NCBI RefSeq assembly: GCF_000714545.1
Contig: NZ_AUNB01000015.1
Span: forward strand, 1 to 64,000
Direction of reading: 5' to 3'
From: Thioclava indica
GTDB lineage: Bacteria; Pseudomonadota; Alphaproteobacteria; Rhodobacterales; Rhodobacteraceae
DNA: 64,000 nt
The notes under the pieces were generated by a model. That model saw nothing but the letters and a program-made list of their open reading frames with translations. It did no database searches and had not been told where the DNA came from. The position numbers and the translations under genes are program-made. How positions within the stretch are numbered: position 1 is the stretch's first letter; each line of letters opens with the position of its first letter. Shown here in pieces: positions 9,309-18,019 of this stretch.

Positions 9309-10163
9309 ATGAAAAACAGCACAATCCTGATCGCGATTGGCAAAGACGCAGCCATGGACGAATTGGCAAAAAGCTTTGAGGCCCTTCGCGCCCTGTCGGC
9401 CCATGCGTTCGTCCTCGTCGTCGACGACATACCGAACTATCCCTATTATACTATTGGTGCCCCGTCCGGCGAGACGGCAGATATTTCGACAGGGTGGTTA
9501 GAGGAACGCGTCGCTCTCACAGCCGCGTTGGAGGCCAAAGCCACGGAAATCCGCGACTTGCTTCAGCAGCACGGCGTGTCCGGTGAGGTCTCTACCGTCT
9601 TTTGCGAGCCATCCATGACAGCAGACGCCACCGCGCGACGGGCCATGCTGTGCGACATGGCGTTGATTGGCAGCAATTTGCGCGAGTCCCCTGAGGTGTT
9701 GCGAAAGGTGTTGTACGGAATCCTGTTCCGCTCTCCGGTCGGCGTTCTGCTAAATGATGATGCAATGACGACGTTGAGCGGCCCAAAGCGGGTCTTTGTC
9801 GCCTGGAAGGCGCATTTGCACTCTGCGAGGGCGGTGCACCAAGCCCTTCCGCTGTTGCGTCAGGCAGACGAGGTCGTTGTCGGAACGATTGATCCCGTCA
9901 AGATAGAGTCTTCTGATGGCGAAGATCCGGGCGTTGATGTCGCCAAATGGCTGACGCATCATGGCTGCAACGTGACTGTGCAGCAATATCCCAGCGGTGG
10001 TCAGGATATCGGGGACTGCATTCTTGATCGCTCCAAAGAGATCGGCGCGGACTTGATCGTGATGGGCTCGTATGGGCACTCCAGATTGCGCGAGATCATC
10101 ATGGGTGGCACCACACAGACGTTGATCGAACAAACGGATCAGGCCGTCTTTCTTGGGCATTAG
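9309..10163 (+). CDS. Universal stress protein, tandem UspA domains
   Basis: Soluble protein of 284 residues with two UspA-like halves. The second half carries the ATP-binding signature GSYGHSRLREIIMGGTTQTL near the C terminus; the first half is degenerate. The ATG at 9309 begins MKNSTILIAIGKD, the usual first beta strand, so the longer frame from 9264 was rejected. UspA proteins of this type bind ATP and are induced by growth arrest, oxygen limitation or other stress. The gene faces a cation ATPase gene and lies near a PHA-synthase-like and a YflT-like gene, which together look like a stress-response block. Confidence 0.88.
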   Translation: MKNSTILIAIGKDAAMDELAKSFEALRALSAHAFVLVVDDIPNYPYYTIGAPSGETADISTGWLEERVALTAALEAKATEIRDLLQQHGVSGEVSTVFCEPSMTADATARRAMLCDMALIGSNLRESPEVLRKVLYGILFRSPVGVLLNDDAMTTLSGPKRVFVAWKAHLHSARAVHQALPLLRQADEVVVGTIDPVKIESSDGEDPGVDVAKWLTHHGCNVTVQQYPSGGQDIGDCILDRSKEIGADLIVMGSYGHSRLREIIMGGTTQTLIEQTDQAVFLGH

Positions 10164-10236
10164 TCTGTCTCTGCGCGGCGTGTCGCGCCCCTGAACGCAA
10201 CGGCTATCGCGCCGGTTTCATGTTGCAAAAGACGTT

Positions 10237-12930
10237 TCAAACACCCGACCAACGGCTTGGGCCGAAACGAAGAATGGCCTGCCCGATGACCAAGGGACCA
10301 AGACTGCCGCCCAATGCGAGCAGCAAACCCGCGCGACCGGGATCGGGCAACTTCAATAGCTCGGACAGCCCCGGCACCCAGAACACTGCCGCAATCAACC
10401 CGGCGCAAAGAACGAGGGCGCCCCAGACCCAAAGATTGCGCGTCACCTCGTTGACGATAAGCCCGCTGCCGGGCATTCGCACATTGAAGACGTTCCACAA
10501 TTGCGCCAGCGCCAGGGTCAGAAACGCCACGGTGACCGCTGCTTCGGTCGGGAGCACCAGCCAATGTAACGCCAACGAGAACGCAGCAAGCGTGCTCGCC
10601 GTAATCGCGCCACCAAGAATGCCGATCAGGATCCACCGGCTGCGGTCGATGATCTGTTCGGTTGGATCGCGCGGGGGCTGACGCATGACACGTTCGTCAC
10701 CCGCGCCAAAGCCCAATGCAAAGGCCGGAAACACATCTGTAACAAGGTTCAGAAACAGGATCTGCAACGGCAATAACGGCATCGGCAAGCCTGCTCCGAC
10801 GGCAAGTCCGACGATCAGGACTTCGCTGACATTGCACGACATCAGATACACGACGAATTTGCGAATGTTGTCGAAGATGACGCGCCCCTGCCGCATGGCC
10901 GCTATGATCGTGCCGACGGAATCGTCCTTCAGCACCATATCTGCCGCCTCGCGTGCAACTTCGGTGCCGCGCTGCCCCATGGCAATGCCGATATCGGCCT
11001 GTTTCAAGGCTGGCGCATCGTTCACGCCATCGCCGGTCATCGCGACGATATGGCCGTTTTGTTGATAGAGCGCTGCCAGCTTCAGCTTGGTTGCCGGGGC
11101 GACACGGGCAAAGACATCGGCGGACAGAATCCGGTCCTGCAAAGAGCGGTCCGACCCTTCGCACGCCAGCGCATCCAGATCCCCGCCCTCCATGACCGTC
11201 AGCTGCCCCCCTTGCCCCAGACCCGCCCCGCGCGCAATGGCGGCGGCAGTATCGGCATGATCGCCCGTCAGCATCACGACACGCACGCCCGCCGCCTGCG
11301 CGGCAGCGATTGCCGCACCAACATCCGCGCGTAACGGATCGCGCAGGCAGACCATCCCGGCAAGCGTAAGACCCTCATACGGGGGGATGTCCTCGCGCTC
11401 GGTCTGCTTTTGCGCCAAAGCCAATAGACGCAACCCGTCACTGGCTGCACCACGGCTGCGCTCTTGCCATTGCGCACGGGTTGCAGCGTCCAGATCACGC
11501 GCTCCGTCCGGTTCCAGAACACGGGTGCATACCTTTAAAACCGCTTCGGGCGCACCTTTGACGGCATAGAAGACGCCATCTTTGTCGCGGTGGACGGTGG
11601 CCATCATCTTGGTGTCCTGATCAAAGGCGTGCTCGCGCACCTCTTCATAGGTCTGTTGCAGGGCATCACGGCCCTGACCCGCATCCCGGGCGACCTGCAG
11701 CAATGCCACTTCCATCGGATCGCCCAACGGGCCTTGGTTTCCTTGCTCAAGCGCAGCGTTGTTGCACAGCGCACCGATCCGTAAAACCGCGCCCAATTGC
11801 GGATCGGCTTGCGGATCAGTCTCGCCCGCGCCGGTTTCAAACTGTAATGACTTGCCAGTCCGGTTGATGACTATATCCGCGCCTGATGTGAGGTAGCGCA
11901 CCACCGACATGCGGTTTTCCGTCATGGTGCCTGTCTTGTCTGTCAGGATCACCGTCGTTGCGCCCAGAGTTTCCACCGAGGCCAAGTTTGAAATAATCGC
12001 ATTTCGCGCCGCCATGCGCCACATGCCCCTGGCCAGGCACAATGTGGCGACCACAGGCAAGCCCTCGGGCACGGCGGCAACGGCCAGCGCCACGCCGGTC
12101 TCTATCATCGCCGCGACCTCATGACCGCGAAAGATCCCCGCACCGATGACCAGCACAGCCAAGGCCAAAGTCAACCAGACCAACCGGTGCCCCAACCGGT
12201 CCAGACGCAGTTCAAGCGGCGATGCCACCGACTCCGCAGTCTGCACAAGGTGGTTGATCCGGCCCAGTTCGGTGGCCATGCCGGTGGACGTCACGATGCC
12301 TTCACCCGCGCCCTGTGTAATCGCCGTTCCCTTGAACGCCATGCTTTTACGATCGCCGATGGCAGAATTGGGTGCGACGGGGTCTACCTGCTTGGCGACG
12401 GGCACGGATTCACCGGTCAACACGGATTCATCGCATTGCAGGTTCGACGCCTGAGCAAGGCGCAGATCGGCGGTGACCACGTCGCCCGCCTCCAGCAGGA
12501 CGATGTCGCCCGGCACCAGTTCATGCGCGTCAACGCTAAGCACCGTTCCGCCGCGCCGCACCCGAGTGGTAAACTCGGACATGCGCGCCAGCGCCTCCAT
12601 GGAGCGGGCGGCACGCAGTTCGGTGAAAAAGCCGATTGCGGCGTTGATGGCCAGCACCACGACAATCGCTATGCCTTCGGCGATATCGCGATAATAAAAC
12701 GACAGCCCGGCAGCAAAGGCCAAAAGCCAGACGATCATGCCTTTGAATTGATTTGCAAAGATGACCAGCGCGCTTTGCTTTTCGGTGGCGTGCAATTGGT
12801 TCGGGCCATACCGGTCCCGGCGCTTCAAGACATCATGCTGATCCAATCCGCTGACCGGATCCACATTTTGGGTCTTTGCAACCATATCGACCGGCGTTGC
12901 AAAAGCGTCATTCTGGCCAATATCACTCAT
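10237..12930 (-). CDS. P2-type cation-transporting ATPase (calcium/cation, CtpF-like)
   Basis: Integral membrane ATPase of 897 residues with the full P-type set: an N-terminal cation ATPase domain (VDMVAKTQNVDPVSGLDQHDV), the TGES actuator motif, PEGLPVV in the fourth membrane helix as in Ca2+/secretory-pathway pumps, phosphorylation site Asp331 in DKTGTMT (Met replaces the usual Leu), TGDH, and the hinge GDGVNDAPALK. The last third contains the C-terminal cluster of membrane helices. PEGL and the N-terminal domain point to the P2A group rather than heavy-metal P1B pumps. The ATG at 12930 (MSDIGQ) is preferred over the longer frame to 12996, whose leader is not family-like. It converges on the stress-protein gene. 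The ion is not proven by sequence. Confidence 0.9.
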   Translation of the reverse strand: MSDIGQNDAFATPVDMVAKTQNVDPVSGLDQHDVLKRRDRYGPNQLHATEKQSALVIFANQFKGMIVWLLAFAAGLSFYYRDIAEGIAIVVVLAINAAIGFFTELRAARSMEALARMSEFTTRVRRGGTVLSVDAHELVPGDIVLLEAGDVVTADLRLAQASNLQCDESVLTGESVPVAKQVDPVAPNSAIGDRKSMAFKGTAITQGAGEGIVTSTGMATELGRINHLVQTAESVASPLELRLDRLGHRLVWLTLALAVLVIGAGIFRGHEVAAMIETGVALAVAAVPEGLPVVATLCLARGMWRMAARNAIISNLASVETLGATTVILTDKTGTMTENRMSVVRYLTSGADIVINRTGKSLQFETGAGETDPQADPQLGAVLRIGALCNNAALEQGNQGPLGDPMEVALLQVARDAGQGRDALQQTYEEVREHAFDQDTKMMATVHRDKDGVFYAVKGAPEAVLKVCTRVLEPDGARDLDAATRAQWQERSRGAASDGLRLLALAQKQTEREDIPPYEGLTLAGMVCLRDPLRADVGAAIAAAQAAGVRVVMLTGDHADTAAAIARGAGLGQGGQLTVMEGGDLDALACEGSDRSLQDRILSADVFARVAPATKLKLAALYQQNGHIVAMTGDGVNDAPALKQADIGIAMGQRGTEVAREAADMVLKDDSVGTIIAAMRQGRVIFDNIRKFVVYLMSCNVSEVLIVGLAVGAGLPMPLLPLQILFLNLVTDVFPAFALGFGAGDERVMRQPPRDPTEQIIDRSRWILIGILGGAITASTLAAFSLALHWLVLPTEAAVTVAFLTLALAQLWNVFNVRMPGSGLIVNEVTRNLWVWGALVLCAGLIAAVFWVPGLSELLKLPDPGRAGLLLALGGSLGPLVIGQAILRFGPSRWSGV

Positions 12931-13135
12931 TCTCGTTTCCCACCTACACCGTAAGAGCCCCGAAAAAACGCCGGCGCGATATTCGCGCTCATACATAGCA
13001 TCTGTCGCTCAGATGCCTGATCCAGCCCTGCCTATGTGGCACTGCACAACATCGCAATAGTGTTCCCGCATGAGCCGGATCTGGCATCGGAAATCGCTTG
13101 CGTCCGGACGTCTCGCCCTGCGCCAAAGACCCGTA

Positions 13136-14692
13136 TCACTTCTGAAAAACATAGGTGCCGGGAGCTTCAATTTCGGTTCCGGCGGGTGTTTTAAGGCCGC
13201 GCGCTATGGGCGGTTTCGCAGCGCTGCCGGAATGATCGTGCAGCCATTGCGCAAATTCGGGCCACCATGAGCCGTCTTGCGATGGCGTGCTGTGACGCCA
13301 GTTCTCAGGGGCGATGTCGGGGGTTCTGTCGCGGGCAATATCGGGGGCGGTTCGGGGCATCCGGGCAACTTGATAGCTTGCCCCCGCGCAGCCAGGGGCG
13401 TTGATGATACCGTCAACGTGCCCGCCAGAGGTCAGCAAGAATGTGATATCGGACCTTAGCAGCCGACGCAGCCTGTAAACCGATTGCCACGGCGCAATCT
13501 GATCGTCTGCGGCGGCAACACAAAACACCGGCACCGTGATGGCCCCAAGCGAAACCGGCCTGCCGCCCACCTCATATGTGCCCCCCGCCAGCGCATTATT
13601 CAAAACCATACTGCGCAGATAGCGGCGTCCCATCAGGTAGTTATTGATATAGTGGGGCCAGATCCATTCCCCGGCGCGCAAGACCTTGTAAGCATCGGAA
13701 ATGTGTTTTCCATCCAGATACCCCGTGTTCGACATCACGGATTCCAACAATGAGACCTCAGGCTCGCCAAGCAGCGATTGCAACGAGCTATGCTCTGTGA
13801 AATCCAGCTGGCTGGCAAACAGTGTAAGAGACTTGAGCCTGTCGTCGCGATCACGCGCCATCTGCGCCGCTTTCACCGTTAACAGCATCCCGCCCAGACA
13901 ATAGCCGATCGCGTGGGTCCGTGTGTTTGGCACGATCCGAGCGACAGCGGCCAGCGCGTCTTCCAAGGCATCAAGGTAGTCGGCCATACCGATATCGCGG
14001 TCCTGCGGGCCGGGGTTCGCCCAGGAAATCATGAAAACGCTAAACCCCTGTCCGCACAGATAGTTAACCAGCGAATTTTGCGGCGACAGGTCGAGAATGT
14101 AGTATTTCATCAGCCATGCCGGCACGATCAATACAGGCTCGGGGGCGACTGTCTCGGTTTGCGCATCATACTGGATAAGTTCCAGCAAATCAGAGCGATA
14201 CACAACCTTGCCCGGCGTCACCGCGACATTGCAACCCGGCACGTAGTCCATCGCACCCACGGGGGGCAGGCCCCAGGCGGCACGGTGCAAATCCTCTATA
14301 AGGTTCAACGCGCCACGCAGCAGATTGGCCCCGCCCTCAGACAGCGTCCACGCAATCACTTCGGGATTGCTCCAGAGTGCATTCGCGGGCGAGGCCATGT
14401 CGAACATCTGCTGCGCGGCGATGGACGCTTTCTGCCGTTCGCGAGGCGCTACATCTTCGAATGAGTCTAACGCCTCGTTCCACCATTTCTGCGATAACAG
14501 GAAATTTCTGTATATCACATTGAATGGCCAGCTCTCCCATTCCGGACTTTCAAACCGGGGCAGGATCGACCCGGTTACCCGAAACGGGCCTTGCGGCGTA
14601 TCAATGCCCGGGCCTGGCATTTCAGACGACGCGCCGCCCTCGCTCCGGTCCGCTTTCGGCTTCCTTCCACTTGGGTCATTGGCTCCAGTCAT
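13136..14692 (-). CDS. PHA synthase-like alpha/beta hydrolase (PhaC family) with a short internal deletion
   Basis: Protein of 518 residues with the poly(3-hydroxyalkanoate) polymerase layout: N-terminal PhaC domain (RFESPEWESWPFNVIYRNF), LSPQNSLVNYL and FMISWANPG before the lipase-like box GYCLGG (Cys265 nucleophile), then Asp in ADDQIAPW and His in GGHVDGIIN, and the C-terminal GSWWPEFAQWL. The catalytic triad is thus present. Compared with well-known PhaC proteins, about 25 residues between NNYLMG and the RYLRSMVLNNAL helix are absent, including the usual FDLLFWNGD segment. It probably joins hydroxyacyl-CoA units into polyester, but the deletion could change activity. The start at 14692 overlaps the end of the upstream stress-protein gene by 17 bases. 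Confidence 0.82.
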   Translation of the reverse strand: MTGANDPSGRKPKADRSEGGASSEMPGPGIDTPQGPFRVTGSILPRFESPEWESWPFNVIYRNFLLSQKWWNEALDSFEDVAPRERQKASIAAQQMFDMASPANALWSNPEVIAWTLSEGGANLLRGALNLIEDLHRAAWGLPPVGAMDYVPGCNVAVTPGKVVYRSDLLELIQYDAQTETVAPEPVLIVPAWLMKYYILDLSPQNSLVNYLCGQGFSVFMISWANPGPQDRDIGMADYLDALEDALAAVARIVPNTRTHAIGYCLGGMLLTVKAAQMARDRDDRLKSLTLFASQLDFTEHSSLQSLLGEPEVSLLESVMSNTGYLDGKHISDAYKVLRAGEWIWPHYINNYLMGRRYLRSMVLNNALAGGTYEVGGRPVSLGAITVPVFCVAAADDQIAPWQSVYRLRRLLRSDITFLLTSGGHVDGIINAPGCAGASYQVARMPRTAPDIARDRTPDIAPENWRHSTPSQDGSWWPEFAQWLHDHSGSAAKPPIARGLKTPAGTEIEAPGTYVFQK

Positions 14693-15248
14693 GGACGTGA
14701 ACATCCTTGCCAGAGTGGGACTTGAGAATTTCGACCGCTTTGCGTTCCTTTTCCTCGTCCGCTACGCGCACCCACAAAAGTATGCCGCCATGCTCGATCT
14801 GTCGGGCATAGTAATCCTTGTGATGTTTGCCGGCACGTCGCGCCAAGAGTGTTCCGATGATTGCCGCCGGGATGCCGACAATCGCCAAGGCCGCCGCCGT
14901 TGCGCCTCCTGTTGCTGCGGCAACCGCCATGGCAGCATAGGTCGGGATGAAAAAGACCCCGCCCGCGATAGCGCCTTCCAGCTCGCCGATCGCCTCTTCC
15001 GAGACAAAGTTGGCGCGGGGCACATGCGGATCGTCCTCCAGATCCTCGGCGCGCTGATAGCTGTCTCCAAGCTTTTCTTTCAACGCCTTATCTCCGCCGA
15101 GAAGGCTCATATTAGAGTGGTGAAACCCGGCGTCACGCAACTCATAGAACGCAGATTGCAGGGCATCAAAGCTGTCGAACACGCCAACCGCTTCGGGAAT
15201 TTCAATGACCATCGTAGGATCGGAATTCGGCGTTTCAGTCTTTTTCAT
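14676..15248 (-). CDS. General stress protein, YflT/GsmA-like with central hydrophobic segment
   Basis: Protein of 190 residues. The N-terminal part (VGVFDSFDALQSAFYELRDAGFHHSNMSLLG) resembles the general stress protein 17M/YflT domain. The middle is a hydrophobic glycine-alanine stretch (AIAGGVFFIPTYAAMAVAAATGGATAAALAIVGIPAAIIGTLL, split here only by function) able to form two membrane helices, and the C terminus (GGILLWVRVADEEKERKAVEIL) is a second small alpha/beta unit. The ATG at 15248 (MKKTETPNSD) is chosen over the frame from 15329. It overlaps and probably is co-transcribed with the PhaC-like gene. Function is unknown beyond the stress association. Confidence 0.75.
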   Translation of the reverse strand: MKKTETPNSDPTMVIEIPEAVGVFDSFDALQSAFYELRDAGFHHSNMSLLGGDKALKEKLGDSYQRAEDLEDDPHVPRANFVSEEAIGELEGAIAGGVFFIPTYAAMAVAAATGGATAAALAIVGIPAAIIGTLLARRAGKHHKDYYARQIEHGGILLWVRVADEEKERKAVEILKSHSGKDVHVHDWSQ

Positions 15249-15460
15249 AGCGAGATTCCATTCTGATTGCTGACCAGTCGCTTCTTCAAGAGCCGTGCGC
15301 GCCCCTTCATCGAAACCCGAAACGGCCAATTTTTCAAGAAGAAGATCGGCGGGTAGGCGTTCAGGTCCCCTCGCAAATCAAGCAATTTACTGCCCTCGCA
15401 GACGAAGTGTGTCCCCTAAAAGGCGTTCTTAAAACAACCGAAAGCGATGCGACAAAACCC

Positions 15461-16558
15461 CTACAAGGCATTCAAGAAGATGTCGTTCTCATCCGGTGAC
15501 CCGATTGTGACGCGGGCCCAGTTTTCATAAGGGGCCTCTTGCCAAGCTTTGATCAACACACCTTTGGTGCGCAGTTTTTCTACAAGAACGCTTGCAGGGG
15601 CACCGGTATCAAAGAACACAAAGTTGGCTTGGCTTGGCGCGCACACGAAACCTTTGGCAGACAGCGCCGCCGCGACGCGGTCGCGTTCTGATGTGGCTTG
15701 GGCTACGACGCGGGCAAGGTGCGCAGTGTCGTCAATAGCCTCGGATGCGGCGGCCACCGCAAGGGCATTTACACCAAATGGATTGCGCGTTTTCATCATC
15801 GCTGTGATCAGCTGCGTGTCCGTCGCAACACCGTAGCCGACACGCACGCCAGCAAGGCCGAACGCCTTGGAAAACGTGCGCAGGATCAGGCCGGGATGCC
15901 CGGTTTCGGCCAGGATCGCGAGCGCGTCGAACTGTTGGTCGGGCGCGATAAACTCGACGTATGCCTCATCAAAACAGACAAGCGTTGCCGGGTCGGCGGC
16001 AGCGAGGATCGTGCGGAATTCCTGTTCGGAAATCGCAGGGCCAGCAGGGTTGCTCGGCGATGAAAATATCAAAACACGCGGTTTGGACTTCAGGGCGTCG
16101 CACAGGCCCGCGACGGGGAACGACCAATCCGCATTGAACGGCACCTTGGTGACTGTTGCGCCAAACATCATCGCGCCAAATTCATGCAGACCAAAGCTGG
16201 GGCAGATCGTGACCACATGATCGTTCGGGCGAATGGTGGCCCGAAACAGGGCACCAATCAGGTCTTCGGATCCGTTGCCGAAGATGACGTTTTCGGATGT
16301 GGTGTTTGCCTGCTCTGCGATCTTGGCGCGCAAACCCGCGTTGCCCGCATCAGGATAGCGCCATACGCCAGCGGCGGCCTTTTGCATCGCCTGCACGGCA
16401 CGCGGGGAGGGCCCGAGCGGGCTTTCATTGCTGTCGAGTTTGGCAAGACAGTCGACACCGTATTTCGCCTTGAACTGATCCAGCGCGAGGCCCGCATTAT
16501 AAGTCGGAAGATCGGCAACATCTTTGCGGATCAGGTCGGTGGGAAAGGATGCGGACAT
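15461..16558 (-). CDS. Histidinol-phosphate/aromatic aminotransferase family (HisC-like)
   Basis: PLP-dependent fold-type I aminotransferase of 365 residues in the HisC family. It shows DSNESPLGPSP at the substrate end, a SSPSNPAG loop, CFDEAYVEF with the PLP-contacting Asp, and TFSKAFGLAGVRVG with the Schiff-base lysine. It is last in a three-gene unit after an FAD-dependent hydroxyacid dehydrogenase and a substrate-binding protein. A HisC homologue in a histidine breakdown locus, not next to his biosynthesis genes, suggests interconversion of histidine (or a methylated form) and imidazole pyruvate. That role is inferred from location; the enzyme could equally serve another imidazole or aromatic amino acid. 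Confidence 0.88.
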   Translation of the reverse strand: MSASFPTDLIRKDVADLPTYNAGLALDQFKAKYGVDCLAKLDSNESPLGPSPRAVQAMQKAAAGVWRYPDAGNAGLRAKIAEQANTTSENVIFGNGSEDLIGALFRATIRPNDHVVTICPSFGLHEFGAMMFGATVTKVPFNADWSFPVAGLCDALKSKPRVLIFSSPSNPAGPAISEQEFRTILAAADPATLVCFDEAYVEFIAPDQQFDALAILAETGHPGLILRTFSKAFGLAGVRVGYGVATDTQLITAMMKTRNPFGVNALAVAAASEAIDDTAHLARVVAQATSERDRVAAALSAKGFVCAPSQANFVFFDTGAPASVLVEKLRTKGVLIKAWQEAPYENWARVTIGSPDENDIFLNAL

Positions 16559-16573
16559 GTGTATTCCTATACG

Positions 16574-17944
16574 CTAAAGATCAAAGATCTTGCCGGGGTT
16601 CATGATGTTGTCGGGGTCGATGGCGCGTTTGATACGGGCCATAACGCCAAGTGCGGGGCCGTGTTCAGCTGGCAGATATGCCTTTTTGCCAAGTCCTACG
16701 CCGTGTTCACCTGTGCAAGTTCCGCCCATTTCGATGGCCATTGAAACGAGGGCCGCGTTGATGTGTTTGGCTTCGCAGACCTCGGCCTCGTCAGCCGGAT
16801 CGTAAAGTAGAACAAGGTGAAAGTTCCCGTCGCCGACATGGCCGACCAAAGGCGCCTGAATAGACGTTGTGGCGATGACATCTTGAATGGCGCTGATGCA
16901 GGCGGGCAATTGCGAGATTGGAACGCAAACGTCCGTGGATATGCCTTTGATGCCGGGACGCAACGCGCGCGACGCATAAAGCGCGTCATGTCGGATGCGC
17001 CAGATACGGGCCGCGTCCTCTGCGGTTTTGGCTTGGTCGATGTTCACCGCAGTTTCGGCCAGTGCGACGAAGGTTTCCATGTCATTTTCGACAGTTGCGG
17101 GGCTGCCTGTCATTTCGACCCAGAGGGTCGGGCGCTCTGGCAGTTCGGTTTTGGAATAGCGGTTGATGGCTTGCATTTGTAGGGTGTCGGCCAGTTCGAT
17201 CCGGTTCAGCGCAAGACCACATTGCAGGGCCATGACAACTGTTTCAGTCGCGTCCTCAATGGTTTCAAATGTGCACATGGCGGTTTGGGACGCTTCCGGG
17301 ATGCCAAAAAGCCGCACGGTCAGTTCTGTGATGATCCCAAGCGTGCCTTCTGATCCGATCATCAAACGGGTGAGGTCATAGCCCGATGCTGATTTTCGTG
17401 CACGACCACCTGTCTTGATAATTTCGCCATCGGGCATCACGACAGTGAGTCCCAGCACCAGATCCCGCATGGACCCGTATCGCACAGTTGTGGTGCCGGA
17501 CGCGCGGGTTGCAGCCATGCCCCCCAAGGTCGCGTGCGCGCCGAGATCGACAGGGAAGAACAATCCGGTCGCCCGTAAATGTTCGTTCAATGCCTGACGG
17601 GTCACACCGCATTGAACCCTGCAATCCATGTCTGCGTCTTGCACGTCAAGGATAGCGTCCATTGCAGATAGATCGAGAGAGATGCCACCGTGAGGGGCGT
17701 GAATTTGCCCCTCAAGCGATGACCCTGCACCGAATGGAATAACCGGGACGTTGTATTTGGTGCAGGCCGACAGGATCGTGGACACCTCCTGCGTCGAGTG
17801 GGCCATGATGACGGCATCTGGCCACGCGGCGGGTAGGTGGCTTTCGCCGCTGCCGTGATGTTCTCGGGCAGCACTCGACGTCAGAATCCGGTCTTTGAAA
17901 AGGGGGGAAAGCTCTGCGAGGAGGGGGGAAAGTTTATCTGGCAT
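16574..17944 (-). CDS. FAD-dependent D-2-hydroxyacid dehydrogenase (D-lactate dehydrogenase, cytochrome type)
   Basis: Flavoprotein of 456 residues of the FAD_binding_4/FAD-oxidase C family. The FAD-binding part has VIPFGAGSSLEGQ, GATLGGMAATRASGTTTVRYG-like segments and GSEGTLGIITELT; the C-terminal part has VGHVGDGNFH and the family ending GEHGVGLGKK with DPDNIMNPGK. These enzymes oxidise D-2-hydroxy acids to 2-oxo acids and pass electrons to cytochrome or quinone. The ATG at 17944 (MPDKLSPLLAEL) is used in preference to 18001. Next to the HisC-like gene it suggests imidazolelactate to imidazolepyruvate to histidine, an inference from neighbours only. It lies 15 bases upstream of the aminotransferase gene. 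Confidence 0.87.
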   Translation of the reverse strand: MPDKLSPLLAELSPLFKDRILTSSAAREHHGSGESHLPAAWPDAVIMAHSTQEVSTILSACTKYNVPVIPFGAGSSLEGQIHAPHGGISLDLSAMDAILDVQDADMDCRVQCGVTRQALNEHLRATGLFFPVDLGAHATLGGMAATRASGTTTVRYGSMRDLVLGLTVVMPDGEIIKTGGRARKSASGYDLTRLMIGSEGTLGIITELTVRLFGIPEASQTAMCTFETIEDATETVVMALQCGLALNRIELADTLQMQAINRYSKTELPERPTLWVEMTGSPATVENDMETFVALAETAVNIDQAKTAEDAARIWRIRHDALYASRALRPGIKGISTDVCVPISQLPACISAIQDVIATTSIQAPLVGHVGDGNFHLVLLYDPADEAEVCEAKHINAALVSMAIEMGGTCTGEHGVGLGKKAYLPAEHGPALGVMARIKRAIDPDNIMNPGKIFDL

Positions 17945-18019
17945 TTCAGATGCTTTCTGAAGGTGTGAAAGCGATTGCGGGCCGCCAAAATAGCGGCCCA
18001 CGTTTGTGATCGGGTACGC

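Noticed and set aside
12121-12954. 277-codon plus-strand frame
   Set aside because: Antisense to the P-type ATPase.
16574-17944. Considered glycolate oxidase GlcD for the FAD enzyme
   Set aside because: No GlcE or GlcF partner; the neighbours are a HisC-like gene and a hut regulon, so a D-2-hydroxyacid dehydrogenase with another substrate is more likely.
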